Assembly (NCBI RefSeq): GCF_040932485.1
Contig: NZ_JBFRBH010000001.1
Coordinates: forward strand, 310,001-374,000
Reading direction: 5' to 3'
DNA: 64,000 nucleotides
From: Gymnodinialimonas sp. 202GB13-11
Lineage (GTDB): Bacteria > Pseudomonadota > Alphaproteobacteria > Rhodobacterales > Rhodobacteraceae
Part shown: one piece after another, positions 17,680 to 25,876 of the stretch
Layout: each line of letters opens with the position of its first letter
Numbering within the stretch: position 1 is the stretch's first letter
Notes under the pieces: model-generated
What the model was told of the DNA's origin: nothing
Databases searched by the model: none
The model's input: the letters and a program-made list of their open reading frames with translations, nothing else
Program-made: the position numbers and the translations under genes

Positions 17680-18509
17680 TCGTTACCCTTAGCCGCGGCG
17701 GCAGCCCCGCCTTTGCCAAGCGGCACGGTGCCGAACGGCCCGCCATGCACCATCTGCGCCAGATCGGTTGGGTCGCCCGCTCCCTCGGCGGCCAAAATCT
17801 CCTCCGCGAACTGCTCCGCATTGTCCTTCGGGCGATAGCCGAGGAAGGACGCCCTGGAATTGTCCACCGGCGCGCGGTCATTGTCCGACACGCCGTAGAT
17901 CACCGCAAAGCCCGTGGTCGGCGTGTCAATCGCGCGCTCCACCAGATGCACCAGATCGCCATCGCTCAGCCACGTCCCCAAGGCGCGCGCATTCTTCACC
18001 GGCGCGCAGGACAAGATCCGCAGATGCACCGATTCCAGCCCGCGTTTTTCCCAGTACATCCGGCCCAAATCCTCGGTGAAGCATTTCGCCAGCCCATAGA
18101 ACGTGTCGGGCCGGTGCTCCGCGTCTATCCCGATAAACGACGCGCGGGGATGCATCCCAACAGCATGGATCGACGACGCATACACAATCCGCCGCGCACC
18201 TGCCTTCTGGGCGCTTTCCCACACGTTGTAGGATCCCACGAAGTTCGGCCCCAGCAACTCCTCGAACGGCGCCTCATCCACAATGGCCCCGAAATGGCAC
18301 ACCATCTCGACCCCATCCATCAAGGCTTCAATCGCCGCATAGTCGGCCAGATCGGCCTTCACATAGGTCTCGTTCGCGGCCAGCCCGTCGATGCTGTCCA
18401 CAATGTCCGAGGTCACAAGTTCCTCACATATGGCCGCCAGCGCAGGCCGCAGGATCATGCCGCAGCGCCCCGCAGCTCCCGTCAAAACGATCTTCTTCAG
18501 CATTTGCAC
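17676..18509 (-). CDS. NAD-dependent epimerase/dehydratase family, uronate dehydrogenase-like
   Basis: 277 residues, extended-type SDR. N-terminal 'KKIVLTGAAGRCGMILRP', active-site 'YASSIHAVG' and 'TFYGLAKCFTEDLGRMY' (YxxxK), then 'LRILSCAPVKNARALGTWLSDGDLVHLV' and 'VDNSRASFLGYRPKDNAEQFAEE'. These last motifs match uronate dehydrogenase (Udh, oxidation of galacturonate/glucuronate to the aldarate lactone) closely, and the length is right. No other uronate genes are adjacent; the next gene upstream is an FAD oxidase 7 bases away. Convergent with the mtk operon by a 4-base overlap. Confidence 0.7.
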   Translation of the reverse strand: MQMLKKIVLTGAAGRCGMILRPALAAICEELVTSDIVDSIDGLAANETYVKADLADYAAIEALMDGVEMVCHFGAIVDEAPFEELLGPNFVGSYNVWESAQKAGARRIVYASSIHAVGMHPRASFIGIDAEHRPDTFYGLAKCFTEDLGRMYWEKRGLESVHLRILSCAPVKNARALGTWLSDGDLVHLVERAIDTPTTGFAVIYGVSDNDRAPVDNSRASFLGYRPKDNAEQFAEEILAAEGAGDPTDLAQMVHGGPFGTVPLGKGGAAAAAKGND

Positions 18510-18516
18510 ATCCCCA

Positions 18517-19731
18517 TCAAATCACAGCCGTCTCAAGGATCGGCTTATTCTCCACCACCCGCTCGTAGGCAAACGGGGTCATATCCAACGCGCGGTATTC
18601 CCTGTGGATCAACCATTCCGCCGTCGCCCGGCCCATCGCCGGGCTCTGCTGCAAGCCATGGCCGGAAAACCCGTTGAGGAAAATGAAATTCGGCACATCC
18701 GGGTGCGGCCCCAGGATCGCGTTGTGATCAAGCGTGTTGACCGCATAGTGCCCGGCCCATTCGGCCTGCACCTTCACCGACTCAAACGCCGGAATGCGCG
18801 TGGCCAAAACTGGCCAGACGTGGTTCTCCCACAGGCTGTGATCCATGGCGAAATCGTCGAAATCGACCGCCGGGTCCACATCGGCGTGGCCGCCAGCCTG
18901 ATACGTGCCGCCACCGTTTTCACGACAATGCACTCCCGAGGGGTCGATGGTCAGTGGCAGGTCACGGTCAAGCGGTTGCTCTGCCTTGAACACCCAGGAA
19001 TAGCGTTTGCGCGGTTCCACCGGCACGTCGATGCCAGCCATTTTGGCCGTCCGCGCGGCCCGTGGGCCTGACGCGTTCACCACCTGCCCGCAGGCCACCA
19101 CATCGCCCGAGCCGAGCGTCACACTCTCCACCCCGCGGGCTGAACGCGCCATTTCCACCACTTCGCCGGAGATATACTCCACACCCCGCTCGCGTGCCTG
19201 CCGCTTCCACCAGTCGAACACAGCCGCGCCGTCCCAGTAGCCCTCGTTCACCGTGTTGATGGAGCCCAGAACGATGTCATCCACATTGTAGAACGGATAC
19301 CGCGCAAGGATTTCGTCAGGGCTCAGCAACTCCGTCGCCGCGCCCGCCGCGTGCTGCACCTTGATGTTCTGCCGCAGGACGTCCGCAAACCCTTCGTTGT
19401 CAGAAAGATACAAATACCCAAAGGACCGAACAGACAGCTCAGGGATGCGATCATCGCCGCCCATCCGTTCACGGATGTTGTTCACGAAATCGGCGGCGAA
19501 CTGGCTGATCCGCACGTTCAACTCGGTGGAGAATTGCTGTCGCATGCAGCTGTTCGTATGCGCGGTCGAGCATTTCTCGTACGACGGATCGCGCTCCACC
19601 ACCAAGACGGTGCCATCGAACCCCATCTCCGTCAGCCACCACGCGGTCGACGACCCCATAATCGCGCCCCCCACGATCAACACATCATAGGACGCGCGCG
19701 ACGGTTTCGTGTCGAATGTCGGACTTACCAT
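18517..19731 (-). CDS. FAD-dependent oxidoreductase (DAO/sarcosine oxidase beta-like)
   Basis: 404 residues. The N-terminal dinucleotide fold 'YDVLIVGGAIMGSSTAWWLTEMG' with 'VVERDPSYEKCSTAHTNSCMRQQF' is the glycine/sarcosine oxidase-type DAO family; the C-terminal 'GHYAVNTLDHNAILGPHPDVPNFIFLNGFSGHGLQQSPAMGRATAEWL' is typical of the sarcosine/dimethylglycine branch. I chose the ATG at 19731, four bases after a GGGGAGA Shine-Dalgarno, over a GTG at 19743. Likely oxidises a secondary amine or amino acid. It is upstream of the uronate dehydrogenase-like gene and downstream of putR on the same strand; whether they share a transcript is unclear. Confidence 0.8.
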   Translation of the reverse strand: MVSPTFDTKPSRASYDVLIVGGAIMGSSTAWWLTEMGFDGTVLVVERDPSYEKCSTAHTNSCMRQQFSTELNVRISQFAADFVNNIRERMGGDDRIPELSVRSFGYLYLSDNEGFADVLRQNIKVQHAAGAATELLSPDEILARYPFYNVDDIVLGSINTVNEGYWDGAAVFDWWKRQARERGVEYISGEVVEMARSARGVESVTLGSGDVVACGQVVNASGPRAARTAKMAGIDVPVEPRKRYSWVFKAEQPLDRDLPLTIDPSGVHCRENGGGTYQAGGHADVDPAVDFDDFAMDHSLWENHVWPVLATRIPAFESVKVQAEWAGHYAVNTLDHNAILGPHPDVPNFIFLNGFSGHGLQQSPAMGRATAEWLIHREYRALDMTPFAYERVVENKPILETAVI

Positions 19732-19805
19732 ATCTCTCCCCACCCGGTCCTTTCGCCGGTTTTCCGCACGCTGTCTCAGGCCGCGAAAAATGGCAAGCTC
19801 TGTGA

Positions 19806-20285
19806 TCAGGACAGTCCGTTTTCGTCCTTCACCGCTTCCATCGAGACATGGGTGGAAGTCGCGGCCACATGGGGCAGGCGGCTGATCACCTCGCCCAACA
19901 CGCGGCGGTAATCATTGATGTCGGTGGACCGCACCTTCAGCAGATAGTCGAACGCGCCCGCGATCATGTGGCATTGTTCGATCTCTGGCACCGCGCGGGC
20001 GGCCTCGTTGAACGCACGCAGGGCAGGCTCGCGCGTATCCTCCAGCTTCACCTCCACAAACGCCACATGGGCCAGGCCGAGACGCGCGGGGTCCAGCACC
20101 GCGCGGAATCCCTGAATATAGCCGTCTTCCTGAAGCCGCTTCATTCGCGTCTGGCACGGTGTCTTTGACAGGCCAACCCGGTTGGCGAGTTCCGTGACGG
20201 GGATTCTACCTTCGGCTGCGAGAACCGCGAGAATCCTCAAATCGGCTGCGTCTAATCGACTATCAGTATTCGGTTTCAGGCGCAT
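19806..20285 (-). CDS. putR: Lrp/AsnC-family regulator of proline catabolism
   Basis: 159 residues. Winged helix-turn-helix 'LDAADLRILAVLAAEGRIPVTELANRVGLSKTPCQTRMKRLQEDGYI', then the RAM ligand-binding domain ('VAFVEVKLEDTREPALRAFNEAARAVPEIEQCHMIAGAFDYLLKVRS'). It is divergent from putA with 117 bases between starts, the arrangement of PutR in Rhodobacter and Agrobacterium, where it activates putA in response to proline. A 14-base perfect palindrome between the genes is a candidate site. Confidence 0.87.
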   Translation of the reverse strand: MRLKPNTDSRLDAADLRILAVLAAEGRIPVTELANRVGLSKTPCQTRMKRLQEDGYIQGFRAVLDPARLGLAHVAFVEVKLEDTREPALRAFNEAARAVPEIEQCHMIAGAFDYLLKVRSTDINDYRRVLGEVISRLPHVAATSTHVSMEAVKDENGLS

Positions 20286-20305
20286 TTTGATCTGTCCATC
20301 CGGGA

Positions 20306-20319
20306 AATTTGGCCAAATT
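20306..20319. promoter_or_regulatory. Perfect palindrome AATTTGGCCAAATT between putR and putA
   Basis: A 14-base perfect palindrome sits 21 bases from the putR start and 84 bases before putA. Lrp-family proteins bind A/T-flanked palindromes of this size. I infer a PutR site controlling putA and repressing putR. Confidence 0.5.
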
Positions 20320-20402
20320 ATACATCACACTCCACACAAACAGGCAATCCGACTTCTGCGCGTATGCTAAACTGACACCGTCCCAGTCAGGAGTGCACCC
20401 CC

Positions 20403-23400
20403 ATGTCCGACCTCTCAGCGTTCCGCCAACCCATCCGTGCCGCCTATCTTGAGCCGCAAGATGCCGCGCTCGCCCGCCTGACTGAAGCGCATCCCATCTC
20501 GCTGGCCACGCGCCAAGCTGCTTCTGCCCGCGCCGCGCGCATGGTGGCCGACATCAGGGCCGAAGATCGCAGTGGGTTGATGGAGGTCTTTCTCGCTGAA
20601 TACGGCCTCTCCTCCGCCGAGGGGCTCGCCCTGATGCGTCTTGCCGAAGCTCTCCTGCGCGTGCCCGACGACGCCACCGTCGATGCCCTGATCGAAGACA
20701 AGATCGTCCCCGCCGAATGGTCGTCGCACCGGGGCCAGTCGAAGTCCGGCCTCGTCAATGTCTCCACGTTGGCACTCATGCTCACCGGCCGCGTTCTGTC
20801 TGATGAAGACGGGCAGGGGATTGCTGGCACCCTCAAAGGCGCGGTCAAGCGGTTGGGCGAACCCGTCATCCGCGCTGCAACGCGCCGCGCGATGAAGGAA
20901 ATGGGCAACCAGTTCGTGCTGGGGGAGACCATTTCCGAGGCGGTCAAGCGCGGCTCCGACATGGCCGCGAAAGGCTACACCTACAGCTACGACATGCTCG
21001 GCGAAGCGGCAGTCACGGCGGGCGAGGCCGAGGCCTTCCGCAAGGCCTACGCGGACGCCATCGCCCACCTCGCCAAACATGCGCACAGCGACGACATCTG
21101 CGAAAACCCGGGTATCTCCGTCAAACTCTCCGCGCTCCATCCTCGCTACGAGACCGCCAAGCGTGACCGCGTCATGGCCGAGCTTGTCCCCACCGTCCTG
21201 ACCCTCGCCCAACAGGCCAAAGCCGCCCAAATGGGCTTCAACATCGACGCGGAAGAGGCCAACCGCCTCGACATCTCGCTCGACGTGATCGAAGCGGTCC
21301 TGTCCGATCCTTCGCTGGCCGGTTGGGACGGCTTCGGCGTCGTCGTGCAGGCCTACGGCAAGCGGGCCGCCCCCATGATCGACTGGCTCCACGCGCTGGC
21401 CGAAACCAATGACCGCAAGATCATGGTCCGCCTCGTCAAAGGCGCTTACTGGGATACCGAGATCAAACGCGCTCAGGTCGCGGGCCTGCCCGGCTTCCCG
21501 GTCTTCACCGACAAGGCCGCAACCGATGTCAGCTACCTCAGCTGTGCGCGCCAACTGCTGGACAAGACCGACCGCCTCTACCCGCAATTCGCCACCCATA
21601 ACGCCCACACTGTCGCCGCGGTGATGGAGATGGCCGACGACCCGTCCGTCTTCGAATTCCAACGCCTACACGGCATGGGCGAGGCGCTGCACGAACAGGT
21701 CCGGCGCGGGAACATGACCCGCTGCCGCATCTACGCCCCCGTCGGCGCGCACCGCGACCTACTGGCCTATCTCGTGCGCCGCCTGCTGGAAAACGGCGCG
21801 AATTCCTCCTTCGTGCACCAGATCATGGATGAGGATGTGCCCCCGGCAGATGTCGCCGCCGACCCGTTCGAAACCCTCTCCAACGCCAGCACAGACGTCA
21901 CCAAACCGCGCGACCTCTACACACCCGAACGCCCTAATTCCCAAGGCTTCGACATCACCGACCCCGCTGCCTTGGCCGAAATCACAAACGCCCGTGAAGC
22001 GTTCGCCCGAACCCAGTGGCAGGCGGGCACGGGCACCGGCCCGACCCTCGACATCACCAACCCTGCCGACCCGTCCGATATCGTCGGCCAGGTCCGCCTC
22101 TCCACCCGCGAAGATGCCGAGCAGGCCATCGCGAAGGCAACGCCATGGGATGCGCCCAACCGTGCCGATATCCTCAACCACGCCGCTGATCTTTACGAGG
22201 CCAACGCCCCCGAACTCTTCGCCATCCTCGCCCGCGAGGCCGGAAAGACCCTCCTCGATGCCGAGGCGGAACTGCGCGAAGCCGTCGACTTCCTCCGCTA
22301 CTACGCCGCCCACATCCCCGACCTGACCGACTCAGCCTTGGGCCGCGTCAGCTGCATCAGCCCGTGGAACTTCCCGCTTGCAATCTTCACCGGCCAGATC
22401 GCGGCAGCCCTCGCCGCAGGCAATGCCGTACTCGCCAAGCCCGCGGAGACCACACCGCTTGTCGCAGCCCGCGCCGTTGAACTCCTCCACGAGGCCGGCG
22501 TCCCGCAAACCGCCCTCAAACTCCTTCCCGGCGAAGGGGCGGAGGTCGGTGCCGCTCTCACCTCCCACCCCGACATTAACGGCGTGGCGTTCACCGGCTC
22601 CACCGCCACCGCGCAAACGATCAACCGCGCCATGGCCGCGAATCTCACGCCCTCCGCGCCGCTCATCGCCGAAACCGGTGGCCTGAACGCCATGATCGTC
22701 GACAGCACCGCCCTGCCCGAACAGGCCGTGAAAGACGTCGTCCAATCCGCCTTCCAGTCCGCAGGCCAACGCTGCTCCGCCCTGCGCTGCCTCTACGTGC
22801 AGGAAGAAATCGCCGACACCTTCCTGACCGCGCTGACTGGCGCGATGGACGAACTCCAACTCGGCCAGCCCTGGAACATCGCAACTGATATCGGCCCCGT
22901 CATCGACGCCACCGCCAAGGCCAAGATCGACGCCCATATCGCGCTGGCCCGCACCGAAGGCCGTCTCATCAAGCAACTCGATACGCCGGGGCAGGGCACC
23001 TTCGTCGCCCCCGCCGCAATCCGCGTCGCCTCGATCAATGATCTTGTAGAAGAAATCTTCGGCCCCGTTCTCCATGTCGCCACCTTCAAGGCCCGGGATC
23101 TGGACAAGGTGATCGACCAGATCAACGCCACGGGCTACGGCCTGACCTTCGGCATTCATTCCCGCATCGACGATCGTATCGCTGATGTGACCAGACGCAT
23201 CGAGGCCGGAAATCTCTACGTCAATCGCAACCAAATCGGGGCAATCGTCGGCTCCCAACCCTTTGGCGGTCAGGGCCTGTCTGGTACCGGACCCAAGGCG
23301 GGCGGCCCCCACTACGTCGCCCGCTTCACGACACCCCAGCAGGGCACCAGCACCTCCGGCACACCCTCTGAAGCCGCCGCAGCCGCCCATGACCTCCGCG

Positions 23401-23804
23401 TCGCCGTTCCCGCCGACCGCACGCTTACCGAAACACTGCTCCCCGGCCCAACCGGCGAAACCAACCGCCTCACCACGCATCCTAGGGGGCGCATCCTGTG
23501 TATCGGCCCCGGGCTTGAAGCCGCGCGCGCGCAGGCCAAAGCCGCCACACAAACCGGCAACGCCCCCGTCCTTGCGCCGGACCTTCCCCCGGAGGCTCTG
23601 GCAACCCTCCCCCCATTCGATGCCGTGGTCTTCTGGGGCGACAATGCCCGCCCGTACCGGCAGGCCCTCGCGGCGCTCGATGGTCCAATCCTGCCGCTGA
23701 TCACGGACGCGGATCCAACCCCGCGCCTCATCATCGAACGCCATACCTGTATCGACACAACGGCGGCTGGCGGCAACGCGGCGCTACTGGCCTCAGTCGC
23801 CTGA
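20403..23804 (+). CDS. putA: Bifunctional proline dehydrogenase / P5C dehydrogenase
   Basis: 1133 residues, the long alphaproteobacterial PutA. The FAD-binding proline dehydrogenase barrel spans roughly 180-480: 'SVKLSALHPRYE', 'NIDAEEANRLDISLDVIEAV', 'VRLVKGAYWDTEIKRAQ', 'EFQRLHGMGEALHEQV'. The aldehyde dehydrogenase half (about 520-990) has 'CISPWNFPLAIFTGQIAAAL', Glu757 ('AETGG') and the catalytic Cys791 ('SAGQRCSA'). The remaining ~130 residues are the degenerate C-terminal lid domain. No N-terminal ribbon-helix-helix is present, so it does not regulate itself; PutR does. Converts proline to glutamate, channeling P5C. Ends in a 12-base convergent overlap with the TetR gene. Confidence 0.95.
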   Translation: MSDLSAFRQPIRAAYLEPQDAALARLTEAHPISLATRQAASARAARMVADIRAEDRSGLMEVFLAEYGLSSAEGLALMRLAEALLRVPDDATVDALIEDKIVPAEWSSHRGQSKSGLVNVSTLALMLTGRVLSDEDGQGIAGTLKGAVKRLGEPVIRAATRRAMKEMGNQFVLGETISEAVKRGSDMAAKGYTYSYDMLGEAAVTAGEAEAFRKAYADAIAHLAKHAHSDDICENPGISVKLSALHPRYETAKRDRVMAELVPTVLTLAQQAKAAQMGFNIDAEEANRLDISLDVIEAVLSDPSLAGWDGFGVVVQAYGKRAAPMIDWLHALAETNDRKIMVRLVKGAYWDTEIKRAQVAGLPGFPVFTDKAATDVSYLSCARQLLDKTDRLYPQFATHNAHTVAAVMEMADDPSVFEFQRLHGMGEALHEQVRRGNMTRCRIYAPVGAHRDLLAYLVRRLLENGANSSFVHQIMDEDVPPADVAADPFETLSNASTDVTKPRDLYTPERPNSQGFDITDPAALAEITNAREAFARTQWQAGTGTGPTLDITNPADPSDIVGQVRLSTREDAEQAIAKATPWDAPNRADILNHAADLYEANAPELFAILAREAGKTLLDAEAELREAVDFLRYYAAHIPDLTDSALGRVSCISPWNFPLAIFTGQIAAALAAGNAVLAKPAETTPLVAARAVELLHEAGVPQTALKLLPGEGAEVGAALTSHPDINGVAFTGSTATAQTINRAMAANLTPSAPLIAETGGLNAMIVDSTALPEQAVKDVVQSAFQSAGQRCSALRCLYVQEEIADTFLTALTGAMDELQLGQPWNIATDIGPVIDATAKAKIDAHIALARTEGRLIKQLDTPGQGTFVAPAAIRVASINDLVEEIFGPVLHVATFKARDLDKVIDQINATGYGLTFGIHSRIDDRIADVTRRIEAGNLYVNRNQIGAIVGSQPFGGQGLSGTGPKAGGPHYVARFTTPQQGTSTSGTPSEAAAAAHDLRVAVPADRTLTETLLPGPTGETNRLTTHPRGRILCIGPGLEAARAQAKAATQTGNAPVLAPDLPPEALATLPPFDAVVFWGDNARPYRQALAALDGPILPLITDADPTPRLIIERHTCIDTTAAGGNAALLASVA

Positions 23805-24329
23805 AAACCACGCGATGGCGGCATCGGCAGCCTCCGAATGCCCCACCGCGTCCATCACCAACGTGCCTTCCAGCACAGTCAACAGCGCCCGTGCTGTTGC
23901 TTCGCCTTCCCCCTCCGGCAGGCGCTTCATGACCCACGCCGTAAAGCCCGTGATGATTGCGCCGCCAGTCTGCCCATAGGCCAGTTCGCCCCGCGCTGAC
24001 GCCGCCACGATATCAAGCCAGACCCGCGCATACCCACTCGCCATGGGCGAGCGCATGACGCCCACCACCGCGTGCAAAACCGCGCCGGGACTCTCAAACC
24101 GCGCCTCGGGAATGGCCGCATCCAATCCTTGCGTGAACCGCTCCGCCAGATACTCCAGCAATGCGCCGATCACGCCGTCCTTGTCGCTGAAATGATAAAT
24201 CAGCATCCGATCCGACGTGCCGGCCGCCTTCGCCAATGGCCGTAAAGAGGCCGTCGTCAGCCCATGTTCCACCACATGGGCCGCCATCGCCGCCAACCAT
24301 TTTTCTTTCTTCGCGTTGATTTCGCTCAT
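23793..24329 (-). CDS. TetR-family transcriptional regulator
   Basis: 178 residues. N-terminal helix-turn-helix 'GLTTASLRPLAKAAGTSDRMLIYHFSDKDGVIGALLEYLAERF'. The C-terminal ligand domain shows no recognised subgroup. It is divergent from a small membrane-protein gene (75 bases between starts), and that gap holds two perfect palindromes, so the simplest model is autorepression plus repression of the neighbour. Its end overlaps the putA end by 12 bases on opposite strands. The inducer is unknown. Confidence 0.85.
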   Translation of the reverse strand: MSEINAKKEKWLAAMAAHVVEHGLTTASLRPLAKAAGTSDRMLIYHFSDKDGVIGALLEYLAERFTQGLDAAIPEARFESPGAVLHAVVGVMRSPMASGYARVWLDIVAASARGELAYGQTGGAIITGFTAWVMKRLPEGEGEATARALLTVLEGTLVMDAVGHSEAADAAIAWFSGD

Positions 24330-24339
24330 TTCTTTTCGA

Positions 24340-24381
24340 TTGTAGCAAGTGCTACAAAGCCATAGTGTAGCAATCGCTACA
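24340..24381. promoter_or_regulatory. Two TetR operators in the divergent promoter
   Basis: TTGTAGCAAGTGCTACAA (24340-24357) and TGTAGCAATCGCTACA (24366-24381) share the palindromic core TGTAGCANNNGCTACA; centres are 25 bases apart. They occupy most of the 75-base gap between the TetR start (24329) and the membrane-protein start (24405) and so would cover both promoters. Confidence 0.75.
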
Positions 24382-24404
24382 AATCTTCAACCAAGGCGAG
24401 TCCC

Positions 24405-24812
24405 ATGACCCTGTTTCACATCCTCGCTGCCGCCGCTTTCGCCAGCGCAGCGCTCTACGTCCTGAAACGTCCCTTTCAATCTCAAACCTCCCCAGCCACA
24501 GGCCGGTGGCGCATACCTGCACTCATTTGCGCCGCGTTCACGGCTTGGACGGTCTACACCCTCAGTGTCGACCCGCCGCTGACATTTTGGACTAACCACA
24601 CCACCAACGCGACAGGCAATCAGGTCTGGTTCGATCTGCTGATGTCCGTGTCGATGGCCTTTGTTGTTTTGATGCCGCGCGCGCGCGCTTTGAACATGGC
24701 GCTCCTGCCTTGGGCGATCTTCGTCGTCGTGACGGCCTCAATTGGCCTTTTCGCAATGTGGGCCCGTGTTCTGTTTCTTGAGGAAAAGCAAAGCGGATCC
24801 CAGTCCGCCTAA
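24405..24812 (+). CDS. Small multi-pass membrane protein of unknown function, TetR-controlled
   Basis: 135 residues. I do not recognise the family. Hydrophobic stretches suggest four transmembrane segments: about 2-20, 38-54, 74-92 and 96-118, separated by short loops; the C-terminus is polar ('EEKQSGSQSA'). It follows the two TetR operators and is the only plus-strand gene they could serve. Nothing indicates a transport motif or catalytic residue. Convergent with the binding-protein gene 5 bases downstream. Confidence 0.7.
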   Translation: MTLFHILAAAAFASAALYVLKRPFQSQTSPATGRWRIPALICAAFTAWTVYTLSVDPPLTFWTNHTTNATGNQVWFDLLMSVSMAFVVLMPRARALNMALLPWAIFVVVTASIGLFAMWARVLFLEEKQSGSQSA

Positions 24813-24817
24813 GTCGC

Positions 24818-25876
24818 TCATTGCTCCATCGCAGCATCCCAAGCTTCCAGAAAGCTCTCACGGTTCAGGCGATCGAGATACACCATCAAGGCCGGTCCCA
24901 AGCGGATCGGCCCGAAGGTTGACGCCGCCGCCTCTCCACGCGCTTGCAGCGGCGGCAGGACAGGGTCTGCACCGTCGCCCATTCCTTCGCTCAACAGCGC
25001 GTCCAGCATCAGACCCGCATCATCCACCCGCTCTGCCGTGGCCGGGATCAACGCCGTGCGTAGCATGACATTGGCGAAATCCTCCAAGGGTAAAATTGCC
25101 AGCCCTTCATCCGTGCCCAACCGCCCTTCGGCGTAGGAGCCAAGCACATTGTAAGCCAGTGCCAGGTCTCCTGAGGCAACATCGTCGATCATCTGCGACG
25201 AACAGCAGTAGAGCCGCGCCTCCAGCCGCCCCATCACCTCCGTCAGGCGCCAATAAGCATCCGTTGAGCGCGCCTCCTGCGTGGCGAACAGATAACCAAG
25301 TCCACTGGCGCGTAGGTCGTACGTTCCGACACCCCCGGCAAATCGCTCCGGATAATCGCGCAGCAGTGTAACCAGATCGGCCCGAGTGCGTGGCAGGGCA
25401 AGGCCCTCGAACCGGGCCTCGTTGATCACGATCACTGCAGGCTCTGCCGTGAAGGCGAATAGCCGGTCATTCCAACGCGCCCAATCCGGTAGGGCTTGTG
25501 TGATCGCGCTGGAATAGCTCTGTGCAAAGCCGTCATTGGCAAGCGCAAATTGCAGATCCATGGCGGAAGACAAGGCGAGATCGAACGTCGCACCTCCCCG
25601 GATTGCACGGTGCAATTCGGCAGAGGATGCGGTGACATAGTCGATGCCGAGTTCCGGGTTGGCCTCTTGGAACCGCAGCAAGAACGGCTCAAACACATCC
25701 AGATCAGCGGTCGAGATCACCCGCAGAACATCCGCGCCCGTACCCGGATAGGTCCGCCGATCCTCAATCTCGAAACCCTGCGCCCCCGCGACCGCTGCGA
25801 GGAGGGACGCAAACAGCGACCCGAGGAGGGGCGCAAAGAACCACCTCACGCGGCGGGCAAGATGAGCGACACACAT
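24818..25876 (-). CDS. Periplasmic substrate-binding protein encoded with tctDE
   Basis: 352 residues. A basic N-terminus and hydrophobic core (about 12-32, 'GSLFASLLAAVAGAQG') form a signal peptide. The body resembles the AfuA/iron(III)-type extracellular binding proteins: 'VLRVISTADLDVFEPFLLRFQEANPELGIDYV', 'SSAELHRAIRGGATFDLALSSAMDLQFALA'. No ABC permease or ATPase gene is adjacent. Instead its start overlaps the end of the sensor kinase gene by 31 bases, so it is co-expressed with tctDE and may present ligand to the sensor. Iron transport is unlikely here. Confidence 0.75.
   Translation of the reverse strand: MCVAHLARRVRWFFAPLLGSLFASLLAAVAGAQGFEIEDRRTYPGTGADVLRVISTADLDVFEPFLLRFQEANPELGIDYVTASSAELHRAIRGGATFDLALSSAMDLQFALANDGFAQSYSSAITQALPDWARWNDRLFAFTAEPAVIVINEARFEGLALPRTRADLVTLLRDYPERFAGGVGTYDLRASGLGYLFATQEARSTDAYWRLTEVMGRLEARLYCCSSQMIDDVASGDLALAYNVLGSYAEGRLGTDEGLAILPLEDFANVMLRTALIPATAERVDDAGLMLDALLSEGMGDGADPVLPPLQARGEAAASTFGPIRLGPALMVYLDRLNRESFLEAWDAAMEQ

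Noticed and set aside
20415-21662. Minus-strand 415-residue ORF opposite putA
   Set aside because: Shadow of the proline dehydrogenase domain, no homology motif.
22332-23744. Minus-strand 470-residue ORF opposite putA
   Set aside because: Gly/Asp/Val-rich shadow of the aldehyde dehydrogenase half; no known motif.
24818-25876. Iron(III) ABC transporter binding protein
   Set aside because: Fold relation only; no permease or ATPase gene, and the gene overlaps a two-component sensor.
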